A stretch of 64,000 nt of DNA from Sphingomonadales bacterium (lineage in GTDB: Bacteria; Pseudomonadota; Alphaproteobacteria; Sphingomonadales; Sphingomonadaceae): positions 124,001 to 188,000 of the forward strand of contig SEFZ01000001.1 in NCBI GenBank assembly GCA_004173185.1, read 5' to 3'. Numbering within the stretch: position 1 is the first letter of the stretch; each line of letters starts with the position of its first letter. Below, one piece after another: positions 52,735 through 61,424 of the stretch. A program made the position numbers and the translations under genes. The notes beneath the pieces are model-generated. The model saw only the letters and a list, made by a program, of their open reading frames with translations. It had not been told where the DNA came from and did no database searches.

Positions 52735-55131
52735 TTATTTCACCGTCAGCGTGGTGCTTTTCAGCTTCACCGAATCCGGTCCCGAAGAGATCGTGAACGT
52801 GCCCGGCTCCACCACGCGCTTCATGTCGATATTCCACAGCGACAGATCGCGCGGCGTAAGCTCGAACTGCACGGTCTTCTTCTCGCCCGGCTTGAGCGTC
52901 ACGCGCTCAAAGCGCTTTAGCTCCTTCACCGGCCGGGTGACGCTCGCCAGGTCGTCACGCACGTAAAGCTGCACGACTTCGTCGCCCGTGCGCGTGCCGG
53001 TGTTGGTCACGTCGACGCTCACCTTGACGTTGTTCAGCCGGCCGATGGTGGGCGTCGCCAGAACCGGGGCGCCCATTTCGAAGGTCGTGTACGAAAGGCC
53101 ATAGCCGAACGGGAAGAGCGGGCTGGTTTCCGCGAAGAGATAGCCGCGCCGCGCGCTTGGCTTATGGTTGTAGAACATCGGCAACTGGCCGACATCGCGG
53201 GCGATCGTCACGGGCAGTTTGCCGCCCGGATTGGCGCGGCCAAACACCACGTCGGCAACGGCGTTGCCGGTTTCCTGACCCAGATACCAGCCCTCGATCA
53301 GCGCCGGCGCATTGTCCGCCAGATACTTTACGGCCAGCGGACGCCCGTTGAGCAGCAGCACCACCACCGGCTTGCCGAGCGCCAGAAGCTCCTTGGCGAG
53401 CTGGTTCTGCGGACCGATCAGCTCGAGCGAGTTGCGATCGCCCAGATGATTGTCGGCCCATGCCTCGCGGCTGAGCTGTTCGTTATCGCCGAGCACCAGG
53501 AAGATCACGTCGGCGTTCTTCGCCACTTCCAGTGCCTCGGCGCGCAGCTTGTCGTTGGTCGCGTCATCGACCAGCTCGACGCCGTCCTCAGCCCAGACGC
53601 GGCTCTTGGTCAGCTTCACGCCCTCGGCGAAATCGACTTCGAACTTGCCTTTGCCCTCGGCCTTCATGCCCTCGAGCACGCTGACGACGTGGCGCGGAAT
53701 GTCCGAATAGCCGCCGATCGGCGTGTCGTTTGCGTGCGTGCCGATCACTGCCATGCGCTTGATCTTGCTGGCATCGAGCGGAAGCAGATTGTTGGTGTTC
53801 TTGAGCAGCACCATCGCGTCGCGCGCCGCTTCGCGGGCCAGCGCGATTGCGTCGGGCGTCTCGGTCTTCTTCGCTGCCAGCTTGGCATCGACATAGGGGC
53901 TTTCGAACAGCCCGGCGTTGAACTTCAGGCGCAGGATGCGGCGCACCGATTCGTCGATCTGGGCGATGCTCACCCGGCCTTCGCGCACCAGCTTGGGCAG
54001 GGTCGCATAGGCTTCGCCATCGGGGGTCTCGAAATCGACGGTGGCGTCGAGCGCGCGCACGGCGGCGTCCTCGATATTGTCGAACAGATGGTGCCGCGTG
54101 TTGAGCTCGCGGATCGCGAAATAATCGCTCAGCACCACGCCCTTAAAGCCCCATTCCTGGCGCAGCACATCATGAAGCAGCCAGCGATTGGCGTGGCTCG
54201 GGACGCCGTCAATCTCGTTATACGAAGGCATCACCGACATCACCGGAAGCTCGGTTATCGCGCGTTCGAATGGCGGGAAGAAATTCTCGCGCAGCGTACG
54301 CTCCGAAACGGTCGCCGGGCCGATATTGGTGCCGCTCTCCGGCGCGCCATGGCCGGTCATGTGCTTGAGCGTCACATAGACCTTGTCCTTGGCGAGCGGC
54401 AGTGTTGTGCCCTGGAAACCGCGGATTGCGGCCAGGCCCATTTCGCCGACCAGATAGGGATCCTCGCCAAAGGTTTCCTCGATGCGGCCCCAGCGCGGAT
54501 CGCGGGCGATATCGACTACCGGCGCCAGCGCCAGATTGGCTCCGCGCGCACGCATTTCGCGCGCTGCGACCGAGAAGATTTTTTCCTGAAGCTTGGGGTT
54601 CCAGGTCGAGGCGAGGGCGATCGCCTGCGGGAAGCTCGTAGCGCCCGGCGCGACATATCCGTGCAGCGCTTCCTCATGCATGATCAGCGGGATGCCCAGA
54701 CGGGTCTGTTCGATCGACCATTTCTGCGCCGCGTTGATGTAACGCGCAGTATCTTCCGGCCCGCGATTGATCGTGCCCGCAGCGGCGCCCGCTGCCGGGC
54801 CCTGCGTGATCGCGCGGCGATCATAAGGCCGCGAAATCTGGCCTAGGCCGTTGGGGAAATTCTGGCTCGCCTTTGCCGCGTCAAACTCGCCATCGGCCGA
54901 CTGGATCTTGTCCTTGGCCAGCCACACGGCGACCATCTGCTGGACCTTCTCTTCCAGCGTCATGCGGCCGAGCAGATCCTCGACGCGCGCTTCGATCGGC
55001 TGGGAAGCATCCTTGTATACCGGCTTGTCAGCCTTGCTCTGGGCAAAAGCGGGTGTCGCCACGAATGGGGTGAGCGCAGTGGCGCTCAATGCGGCAAGGG
55101 CCGCCATCGGCAAGCGGTTGAAAAGACGCAT
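52735..55131 (-). CDS. GH3 beta-glucosidase/beta-xylosidase
   Basis: A 798-residue exported GH3 enzyme. Signal peptide ends TPAFAQ. The catalytic TIM barrel has DIARDPRWGRIEETFGEDP near 200, KHMTGHGAPE near 245 and the nucleophile Asp in GVVLSDYFAI. A second alpha/beta domain (residues about 420-640) and a C-terminal fibronectin III-like domain follow. It should release terminal xylose or glucose in the periplasm; motifs alone do not separate the two. It is divergent from the lacI gene, with an operator 45 bases upstream of its start. Confidence 0.92.
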   Translation of the reverse strand: MRLFNRLPMAALAALSATALTPFVATPAFAQSKADKPVYKDASQPIEARVEDLLGRMTLEEKVQQMVAVWLAKDKIQSADGEFDAAKASQNFPNGLGQISRPYDRRAITQGPAAGAAAGTINRGPEDTARYINAAQKWSIEQTRLGIPLIMHEEALHGYVAPGATSFPQAIALASTWNPKLQEKIFSVAAREMRARGANLALAPVVDIARDPRWGRIEETFGEDPYLVGEMGLAAIRGFQGTTLPLAKDKVYVTLKHMTGHGAPESGTNIGPATVSERTLRENFFPPFERAITELPVMSVMPSYNEIDGVPSHANRWLLHDVLRQEWGFKGVVLSDYFAIRELNTRHHLFDNIEDAAVRALDATVDFETPDGEAYATLPKLVREGRVSIAQIDESVRRILRLKFNAGLFESPYVDAKLAAKKTETPDAIALAREAARDAMVLLKNTNNLLPLDASKIKRMAVIGTHANDTPIGGYSDIPRHVVSVLEGMKAEGKGKFEVDFAEGVKLTKSRVWAEDGVELVDDATNDKLRAEALEVAKNADVIFLVLGDNEQLSREAWADNHLGDRNSLELIGPQNQLAKELLALGKPVVVLLLNGRPLAVKYLADNAPALIEGWYLGQETGNAVADVVFGRANPGGKLPVTIARDVGQLPMFYNHKPSARRGYLFAETSPLFPFGYGLSYTTFEMGAPVLATPTIGRLNNVKVSVDVTNTGTRTGDEVVQLYVRDDLASVTRPVKELKRFERVTLKPGEKKTVQFELTPRDLSLWNIDMKRVVEPGTFTISSGPDSVKLKSTTLTVK

Positions 55132-55175
55132 TTCTCTCTCCTGATGCGCAGCTTTGGGCGCTGTCTCGCGGTTAT

Positions 55176-55189
55176 TGGTAGCGCTATCA
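55176..55189. promoter_or_regulatory. LacI-type operator between the GH3 and lacI-family genes
   Basis: TGGTAGCGCTATCA fits the consensus TGNTAGCGCTANCA at all fixed positions. It is 45 bases before the GH3 ATG and 88 bases before the regulator ATG. Confidence 0.75.
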
Positions 55190-55231
55190 ACTATAGATGT
55201 GCGCTCGCTTCGGTCAACCGTGCCACACGAT

Positions 55232-55255
55232 TGTTACGGGATTGCATCCGTAACA
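55232..55255. promoter_or_regulatory. Spaced inverted repeat before the LacI-family gene
   Basis: TGTTACGG-GATTGCAT-CCGTAACA: perfect 8-base arms with an 8-base spacer, ending 21 bases before the regulator ATG. The arms resemble LacI half-sites (TGTTAC/GTAACA), so autoregulation is possible. It could also form a hairpin in the leader. Confidence 0.5.
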
Positions 55256-55276
55256 TTGCGCGCCTATCCCTCCGCA

Positions 55277-56389
55277 ATGAGCAGACCCAGCCGCAGAAGC
55301 AGAGGCACGGTCACCGTGCAGGACGTCGCCCGCGCCGCCGGTGTATCGGCGATGACGGTCTCCCGCGTCGTCAATGGTGGCGCCAATGTTCGTGAGACGA
55401 CGCGCGTCGCCGTGCTCGAAGCTATCGCTTTGCTCAATTACTCGCCAAACAGCGCCGCGCGCAGCCTTGCCGCAGGCGAAGCGACCCAGATCGGCTTGCT
55501 CTATTCGAACCCGTCGGCGGCCTATCTCTCGCAATTCCTGATCGGTGCGCTCGCCGCCGCGCGCAAGGCCGGGTGCCACCTTGTCCTCGAATCCTGCGAA
55601 GGCGAACGCGCCGACGAACAGGCCGAGGCGACCCGCCAGTTCGTCGCCACCTCGGTTGAGGGCGTGATCCTGCCGCCGCCGCTTTCCGAAGCCGCGCCGG
55701 TCCGCGCCGAACTCGAAGCAGCGGGCATCCCGTGGGTGTCGGTCGCGATGGGCTTGCCGCCCGCGCGCAGCCTGAACGTGCGGATCGACGATTTCGCCGC
55801 CGCTTCGGCGATGACCCAGCATCTCCTCGATCTGGGCCACACCAAGATCGGCTTCATCCGTGGCAACCCGAACCAGACCTCGTCGGCCGAGCGCTATCGC
55901 GGCTTCATCGCGGCGTGCGAGAATGCCGGGCTCGATATGAAGTCGCTGGCGGTGGAGCAGGGCTATTTCACGTTCCGCTCGGGCATCGTCGCCACCGAGC
56001 GGCTGCTCGACCGTGCCGATCCGCCCACTGCGATCTTCGCGTCGAACGACGACATGGCCGCGGCCGCAGTCGGCGTCGCGCATCGTCGCGGCCTGCATGT
56101 TCCGCAGGATCTCAGCATCGTGGGTTTCGACGATACTTCGCTCGCCACCACGATCTGGCCCGAACTCACCACGGTGCGCCAGCCGATCGCCGCGATGGCC
56201 GAATCGGCGCTCAACCTGTTGCTCGCCCGCCTGCGCGAACGGCGCGGCGCGGATGGCGGCAAGCTGGAGGAACAGGTGCTCGATCACGAACTGATCGCGC
56301 GCGAATCCTCCGGGCGCCCGCCTGTCGTCACCGGATCGGCGCGGCCAGCTACGGCGTCGGCTACGACCAAGGTCGCAAAACAGCGCTGA
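55277..56389 (+). CDS. LacI family transcriptional regulator of the xylan locus
   Basis: A 370-residue repressor-type regulator. The helix-turn-helix (VTVQDVARAAGVSAMTVSRV) begins near residue 10, and the hinge helix ends AARSLA near 60. A periplasmic-binding-protein-like ligand domain with HTKIGFIRG, then SIVGFDDTSLATTIWPELTTV follows. ATG 55277 puts the DNA-binding domain at the N-terminus; the frame extends 41 codons upstream without family similarity. As the only LacI protein in the window it probably binds the TAGCGCTA palindromes and responds to a xylan-derived sugar. Confidence 0.92.
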   Translation: MSRPSRRSRGTVTVQDVARAAGVSAMTVSRVVNGGANVRETTRVAVLEAIALLNYSPNSAARSLAAGEATQIGLLYSNPSAAYLSQFLIGALAAARKAGCHLVLESCEGERADEQAEATRQFVATSVEGVILPPPLSEAAPVRAELEAAGIPWVSVAMGLPPARSLNVRIDDFAAASAMTQHLLDLGHTKIGFIRGNPNQTSSAERYRGFIAACENAGLDMKSLAVEQGYFTFRSGIVATERLLDRADPPTAIFASNDDMAAAAVGVAHRRGLHVPQDLSIVGFDDTSLATTIWPELTTVRQPIAAMAESALNLLLARLRERRGADGGKLEEQVLDHELIARESSGRPPVVTGSARPATASATTKVAKQR

Positions 56390-56421
56390 CAGCGCTTGCT
56401 TTTCCTCCGCGTCCGGGCCAC

Positions 56422-56435
56422 CGTTACCGCTAACA
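56422..56435. promoter_or_regulatory. LacI-type operator before the sugar transporter gene
   Basis: CGTTACCGCTAACA, a diverged member of the locus palindrome family (TGTTANCGNTAACA with the first base changed). It lies 38 bases before the transporter ATG. Confidence 0.5.
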
Positions 56436-56473
56436 CGCCGCGAAAAGTTGCGGGGTAGGAGAGGGGAAGTTTG

Positions 56474-57889
56474 ATGAATCAATCGGCGGAGAGGACCAAT
56501 ATGGGCCTCGTCTTCGCCATCGTCGCGGTCGCGACGATCGGTGGTTTGCTGTTCGGCTATGACAGCGGCGCGGTGAACGGCACGCAGCCGGGCCTGAAGG
56601 CCGCATTTATGCTTGATGAGGCTGGCCTCGGCTTCACCGTCGGTTCGCTCCTGATCGGCTGCGTCATTGGCGCCTCGCTCGCGGGCCTGCTCGCCGATTC
56701 GATGGGTCGCCGCAACGTCATGCGCATCTCCGCTGTCCTCTTCCTCGGCGGCGCGCTGGTTCAGGGTTTCGCGCACGATCACACCGTTTTCGTCATCGCC
56801 CGCATCATTGGCGGTATGGCAGTCGGTGCAGCATCGGTGCTTTCGCCAGCCTATATCTCCGAAGTCGCCCCCGCCAGCATTCGCGGCCGGATGACCACGG
56901 TGCAGCAGGTGATGATCATCACCGGCCTCACTGCGGCGTTCGTCGTCAATTATTACGTCACGGCGGTAGCGGGTGTTTCGACCAACAAGATCTGGGCCGA
57001 TATCGAGGCTTGGCGCTGGATGTACCTGCTTCAGGCAGTGCCGGCCGTGGTCTTCCTGGTTGCGCTCTTCTTCATCCCGGAAAGCCCGCGCTATCTGGTT
57101 GCCAAGGGGCGCAACGAAGAGGCGCTGGCCGTGCTCACCAGCCTGTCGGGGCCCACTGCCGCAGCAGCCAAGGTCGCCGAGATTCAGGCGAGCTTTTCCA
57201 ACGATCACCGTCCGCGCCTCAGCGACGTGCTCACGCCCAAGGGTGGCGTCGGCTTCCTCGGCGTTCGCAAGATCGTCTGGGTCGGCATCATGCTCGCGGT
57301 GTTCCAGCAGCTCGTCGGCATCAACGTGATCTTCTATTACGGCGCGACCCTCTGGCAGGCCGCCGGCTTCAGCGAGCAGGACTCGCTGATGATCAACATC
57401 GTGTCGGGCGCAGTCTCGATCGCGGCCTGTTTCGTGACGATCGCAGTGATCGACAAGATCGGCCGCAAGCCGCTGTTGCTGATCGGCTCGGTCGGCATGG
57501 CGGCGTCGCTGTTCGCGATGGTCTATGCCTTCAGCCAGGGTGGTATCGAAGACGGCAAGCTCGTGCTTTCGGCCGATACCGGCATCATCGCGGTCGTCGC
57601 GGCGAACATCTATGTGATCTTCTTCAACGTCAGCTGGGGCCCGGTCATGTGGGTCATGCTCGGCGAGATGTTCCCCAACCAGATCCGTGGATCGGCGCTC
57701 GCCGTCGCTGGCTTCTTCCAGTGGACCGCGAACTACGCCATCGCTCAGGCGTTCCCGATCATGCTCGCATCGATCGGTCTTGCCGCGAGCTACAGCTTCT
57801 ACGCGGTGTGCGCAGTGATCAGCTTCTTCCTGGTCGCCAAGTTCATCCACGAGACCAAGGGCAAGGAACTGGAGGCGATGGAGGGCTAG
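56474..57889 (+). CDS. Sugar:H+ symporter (MFS sugar porter family), probably xylose
   Basis: A 471-residue 12-helix sugar porter. Signatures: GGLLFGYDSGAVNG in helix 1, LADSMGRRNVM, PAYISEVAPASIRGR, PESPRYLVAKGR at the end of helix 6, QQLVGINVIFYYG in helix 7 and the C-terminal HETKGKELEAME. These match XylE/GalP-type transporters. ATG 56474 follows GAGGGGAAG; the frame also has a TTG one codon before. Position between the LacI gene and xylD favours xylose or a short xylo-oligomer as substrate. Confidence 0.92.
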   Translation: MNQSAERTNMGLVFAIVAVATIGGLLFGYDSGAVNGTQPGLKAAFMLDEAGLGFTVGSLLIGCVIGASLAGLLADSMGRRNVMRISAVLFLGGALVQGFAHDHTVFVIARIIGGMAVGAASVLSPAYISEVAPASIRGRMTTVQQVMIITGLTAAFVVNYYVTAVAGVSTNKIWADIEAWRWMYLLQAVPAVVFLVALFFIPESPRYLVAKGRNEEALAVLTSLSGPTAAAAKVAEIQASFSNDHRPRLSDVLTPKGGVGFLGVRKIVWVGIMLAVFQQLVGINVIFYYGATLWQAAGFSEQDSLMINIVSGAVSIAACFVTIAVIDKIGRKPLLLIGSVGMAASLFAMVYAFSQGGIEDGKLVLSADTGIIAVVAANIYVIFFNVSWGPVMWVMLGEMFPNQIRGSALAVAGFFQWTANYAIAQAFPIMLASIGLAASYSFYAVCAVISFFLVAKFIHETKGKELEAMEG

Positions 57890-57915
57890 TCCCATCGCGT
57901 TGTTGAAATGATACC

Positions 57916-57998
57916 GTCATCCCGGCGGAAGCCGGGATCCAAGGGCCAGGAGCGTTGCCGTTCCAGCCTCCGGATCCCGCCGTTCGCCGGGATGACGA
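57916..57998. repeat. Pair of inverted REP-like palindromes (copy C)
   Basis: GTCATCCCGGCGGAAGCCGG (57917-57936) and its inverted partner at about 57973-57998 (GGATCCCGCCGTTCGCCGGG) lie between the codirectional sugar transporter and xylD genes. The arms resemble those of copies A and B. Within a transcript such hairpins often protect upstream mRNA or lower downstream expression. Confidence 0.75.
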
Positions 57999-58024
57999 CA
58001 TTAAAAGATCGTCCTGGAGTAGAA

Positions 58025-59800
58025 ATGACCCGCACGCCCGCACGCCCGTTCCGCTCGCGCGAATGGTTCGCCGCTCCCGGCCGCAGCGACATGGCCGCGC
58101 TCTATCTCGAGCGCTTCATGAACTACGGCATCACGCCGGACGAACTGCAATGCGGCAAGCCGATCATCGGCATCGCGCAATCCGGATCGGACATCGCGCC
58201 GTGCAATCGCATCCATCTGGAGACGGTGAAGCGCGCGCGCGAAGGCATCCTCGCGGCAGGCGGCATTCCGATGGAGTTTCCGCTCCATCCGATCTTCGAG
58301 AATTGCCGTCGTCCCACCGCCGCGCTCGATCGCAACCTCGCTTATCTCGGGCTGGTCGAGATCCTCAACGGCTATCCGATCGACGCCGTCATCCTCACCA
58401 CTGGTTGCGACAAGACCACGCCGTCATCGCTGATGGCTGCCTCCACCGTCGATATCCCCGCGATCGTCCTGTCGGGCGGGCCGATGCTAGATGGCTGGCA
58501 CGAAGGTGAACTGGTCGGCTCGGGCACCGTCATCTGGCGCAGCCGCCGCAAGCTGGCGGCCGGCGAGATCGACGAAGCCGAATTCCTCCGCCGCGCGACC
58601 GACAGCGCACCCTCGTCGGGCCATTGCAACACGATGGGCACCGCCTCGACGATGAACTCCATCGCCGAGGGCCTTGGCATGTCGCTGCCCGGCTGCGCGA
58701 TGATCCCCGCGCCCTACCGTGAGCGCGGACAGATGGCCTATGAGACCGGCAAGCGCATCGTCGAGATGGCCTATGAAGATCTGCGCCCGTCCAAGATCCT
58801 GACGCGCCAGAGCTTCCTCAACGCGATCAACCTGCTCACCGCGATCGGCGGCTCGACCAACGCCCAGCCGCATCTGATCGCGATGGCCGCGCATGCCGGC
58901 ATCGAGATCACTCCGGCAGACTGGATGCAGGGCTATGACCTGCCGCTGGTCGTCAACATGCAGCCCGCCGGAAAGTATCTGTCGGAGCGCTTCCACCGCG
59001 CCGGCGGCATCCCCGCCGTGCTGACCGAGATGATCGCCGCCGGCCATGTCGACGGCAGCGTGATGACCTGCACCGGCAAGACGCTGGGCGAGAATGTCGC
59101 GGGCCGCGAAGCGACCGATCGCGATGTGATCTACCCCTATGATCAGCCGATGATGGAGAAAGCGGGCTTCCTCGTCCTATCCGGCAACCTCTTCGATCAG
59201 GCGATCATGAAGACCAGCGTGATTTCCCCCGATTTCCGCGCCCGCTATCTCTCGCGCCCCGGCGACGAAGGCGTGTTCGAGGGCCGCGCCATCGTGTTCG
59301 ACGGTTCGGACGATTACCATCATCGGATCAACGATCCCGCGCTGGCGATCGACCAGAATTGCATCCTCGTCATCCGCGGCTCCGGCCCGATCGGCTGGCC
59401 GGGCTCGGCCGAAGTCGTCAACATGCAGCCGCCAGACCATCTGATTCAGGCCGGTATCATGTCGCTGCCCACGCTTGGTGACGGGCGCCAATCAGGCACG
59501 TCAGACAGCCCCTCGATCCTCAACGCATCGCCCGAAAGCGCGGTAGGCGGCGGGCTTTCGTGGCTGCACACCGGCGACATCATCCGCATCGATCTCAACA
59601 AGGGTAGCTGCAACGCCTTGGTCGACGCCGACGAAATCGAGCGCCGCAAGGGCGAACCCGCTCCGCCGATCCCCGAGAGCCAGACGCCGTGGGAAGAGCT
59701 GTACCGCGAAAAGACCGGCCAGCTGGGCGAAGGCGGGGTGCTGGAATTTGCGCTGAAATACCGCAAAACCAGCGAGAAGGTGCCCCGGCACAACCATTGA
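58025..59800 (+). CDS. xylD: D-xylonate dehydratase (IlvD/Edd family)
   Basis: A 591-residue Fe-S dehydratase converting D-xylonate to 2-keto-3-deoxyxylonate in oxidative xylose breakdown. Cluster cysteines C60 (APCNRIH), C128 (TTGCDKTTP) and C201 (GHCNTMG) have the same numbers as Caulobacter XylD as I recall it; the length and the ending VPRHNH also agree. A role on L-arabonate or other sugar acids cannot be excluded. The ATG at 58025 is preceded by CTGGAGTAGAA. The open frame runs into the upstream REP pair and that part is not coding. Confidence 0.95.
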   Translation: MTRTPARPFRSREWFAAPGRSDMAALYLERFMNYGITPDELQCGKPIIGIAQSGSDIAPCNRIHLETVKRAREGILAAGGIPMEFPLHPIFENCRRPTAALDRNLAYLGLVEILNGYPIDAVILTTGCDKTTPSSLMAASTVDIPAIVLSGGPMLDGWHEGELVGSGTVIWRSRRKLAAGEIDEAEFLRRATDSAPSSGHCNTMGTASTMNSIAEGLGMSLPGCAMIPAPYRERGQMAYETGKRIVEMAYEDLRPSKILTRQSFLNAINLLTAIGGSTNAQPHLIAMAAHAGIEITPADWMQGYDLPLVVNMQPAGKYLSERFHRAGGIPAVLTEMIAAGHVDGSVMTCTGKTLGENVAGREATDRDVIYPYDQPMMEKAGFLVLSGNLFDQAIMKTSVISPDFRARYLSRPGDEGVFEGRAIVFDGSDDYHHRINDPALAIDQNCILVIRGSGPIGWPGSAEVVNMQPPDHLIQAGIMSLPTLGDGRQSGTSDSPSILNASPESAVGGGLSWLHTGDIIRIDLNKGSCNALVDADEIERRKGEPAPPIPESQTPWEELYREKTGQLGEGGVLEFALKYRKTSEKVPRHNH

Positions 59801-59832
59801 GCCCGCCCGGCTTCGCGCGGTGACGGCGGAAA

Positions 59833-59868
59833 CATCCGGAAGGCCGCGCAGCTGCGGCCCTCCGGATG
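59833..59868. terminator. Long stem-loop between convergent xylD and GH11 genes
   Basis: CATCCGGA plus GGCCGC (59833-59847) pair with GCGGCC plus TCCGGATG (59854-59868), about 14 base pairs with one A-C mismatch and a six-base loop. It can act in both directions; no T-run is evident. Confidence 0.65.
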
Positions 59869-59881
59869 GCATGGTCTGTTG

Positions 59882-60562
59882 TTACCAGACCGTAAGGTTC
59901 GAGCTGCCGCTGCTGCCAAAGCCTTCGGTGGCCATGATCTGGTAGTTCATCGTTCCCAGGCTCATGCCCTTGCTTTGCCAGGCGTTGACGTGGTTGGCGA
60001 AAGTGATGACGTTGTTGGTGCCAAGCGAGCGTTTCGCCGTTCGCACGCTCCAATATTGATAGAAGGTGGCGTTGCTGATGATCGACGGCTGGTTCACGCG
60101 CTGCGTACGGTAGATGTTATAGGTGCCGCCGTTGCTGCTGACTGTGCCCATGAAGGTGCCGCCGCTGCCCGGGGGTGTGAAATTGCCCCAATTTTCGACG
60201 ACATAATATTCGACCAGCGGGTTGGTGCTCCAGCCGTAGAGCGTCAGATAACTGTTCGAACCGGGATTGAAGACACCGGCATTGTAGCCGACGATTCGAG
60301 TCTTCGAGCCAGTAGCCCATCCCTTGCCGGCAACCAGATTGCCGCTCGAACCCAGGCTGTAGCTGGTGCTGTAGTTTCCGGCGCTTCCGAACGTGATGCA
60401 TCCCGATCCGGAATCGCGCCAGAAAGAATAAAAATAGCCATTATTGGTGCCGGTCTGGTTGCTACAGACGGTCTGTGCCCGCGCCGTTTCGGTAAAACTG
60501 AAAAGAGCTGCCATCGGGATAGCATATGATAGCGCTAACATCTTTAGATGTGCTTTATTCAT
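59882..60562 (-). CDS. GH11 endo-1,4-beta-xylanase
   Basis: A 226-residue family 11 xylanase, a single jelly-roll domain. Signal peptide of about 30 residues ends TARAQ. Nucleophile E118 in [12 protein letters not shown], acid/base E213 in [12 protein letters not shown], plus [11 protein letters not shown] and YLTLYGW make the assignment secure. ATG 60562 is preceded by GGAGGAGAGGAC. It is small and exported, so it probably attacks polymeric xylan outside the cell. Its first codons contain a LacI-type palindrome. Confidence 0.96.
   Translation of the reverse strand: MNKAHLKMLALSYAIPMAALFSFTETARAQTVCSNQTGTNNGYFYSFWRDSGSGCITFGSAGNYSTSYSLGSSGNLVAGKGWATGSKTRIVGYNAGVFNPGSNSYLTLYGWSTNPLVEYYVVENWGNFTPPGSGGTFMGTVSSNGGTYNIYRTQRVNQPSIISNATFYQYWSVRTAKRSLGTNNVITFANHVNAWQSKGMSLGTMNYQIMATEGFGSSGSSNLTVW
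60527..60540. promoter_or_regulatory. LacI-type operator inside the GH11 signal-peptide codons
   Basis: TGATAGCGCTAACA fits the consensus at all fixed positions and lies 22-35 bases downstream of the GH11 ATG, within the codons for LKMLALSY. A repressor here would block elongation or promoter clearance. Confidence 0.65.
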
Positions 60563-60724
60563 GTCCTCTCCTCCATTTGCTAGTTAAGCAATTCCGCCGC
60601 GATGCTACTTGGGATCGTCTATAATGGCGGTGTCTTTCTGTGCACCTTGGCTCTGCCATCGTCAATAATGGACGCGAAATCGGGGGTAGAGGCGGCATGG
60701 TTTCGCGATAGAGAGCGGGGGACT

Positions 60725-60738
60725 TGATAGCGCTGGAA
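60725..60738. promoter_or_regulatory. Partial LacI-type site before the GNAT gene
   Basis: TGATAGCGCTGGAA: the left half and core match the locus palindrome, the right half does not. It overlaps the presumed ribosome-binding site of the gene at 60744. Confidence 0.35.
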
Positions 60739-60743
60739 GCCAG

Positions 60744-61421
60744 ATGACCGAACACTTGCTCGACCGCCCGATCTGGCATGCCCTGAACACCCGCCAGTCG
60801 CATCTTGCGGAGGGCGAGGGCAGGGCGCTGCGTTTCCAACAGGATCACGCGCTGTTCGCAGCGACGCCCGATGAGAGCGCAGAGTCGCTCGCCGCCATCA
60901 GCGCGCTGGTGGCGACCACTGGCCCGGCGATCATATTCCAGGCAAGCGGTCTCCAAATTCCGCCCGGCACGGTCGCGACAAAATCCGCGATGGGCCTCCA
61001 GATGGTCGCGGAGAGCGTCGCCGAACCCGAGCCGATCGACTTCCTCGAACTCGGCGACTCCGATGCGACCGAGATGCTGGCGCTCGCCACGCTGACCGAA
61101 CCCGGCCCGTTCTTCGCCCGCACGCACCGTCTGGGCGATTTTATCGGCGTCCGGCACGGAGGCCGCCTCGTCGCGATGGCGGGGGAGCGGCTGCGCCTGC
61201 CCGGCTACACCGAGGTAAGCGGAGTCTGCACCCACCCCGATTTCCGAGGGAAAGGCTTTGCCGGCCGCTTGATGCGGATCGTCGCCAGCCGAATAGTGGC
61301 GCGCGGCGAGCAGCCTTTCCTACACAGCTATGCCGACAATCACGGCGCCATCGCGCTCTATGAAACGCTGGGCTTCCGCATCCGCAGCGAGATGCCCATC
61401 GCCTTCATCGAAGCGGCCTGA
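60744..61421 (+). CDS. GNAT family N-acetyltransferase
   Basis: A 225-residue acetyltransferase-fold protein. The acetyl-CoA motif A is SGVCTHPDFRGKGFAGRLM near residue 152-171, followed by NHGAIALYETLGFRIR (motif B). The N-terminal 90 residues (beginning MTEHLLDRPIWHALNTRQSH) are a separate less conserved half, as in FR47-like members. Substrate unknown. It has no obvious xylan role, but a partial LacI-type site lies just upstream. Confidence 0.85.
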   Translation: MTEHLLDRPIWHALNTRQSHLAEGEGRALRFQQDHALFAATPDESAESLAAISALVATTGPAIIFQASGLQIPPGTVATKSAMGLQMVAESVAEPEPIDFLELGDSDATEMLALATLTEPGPFFARTHRLGDFIGVRHGGRLVAMAGERLRLPGYTEVSGVCTHPDFRGKGFAGRLMRIVASRIVARGEQPFLHSYADNHGAIALYETLGFRIRSEMPIAFIEAA

Positions 61422-61424
61422 GGC

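Noticed and set aside
55214..57895. An 893-codon minus-strand frame opposite the LacI regulator and sugar transporter
   Set aside because: His/Asp/Arg-rich nonsense translation, typical of antisense frames in this GC range.
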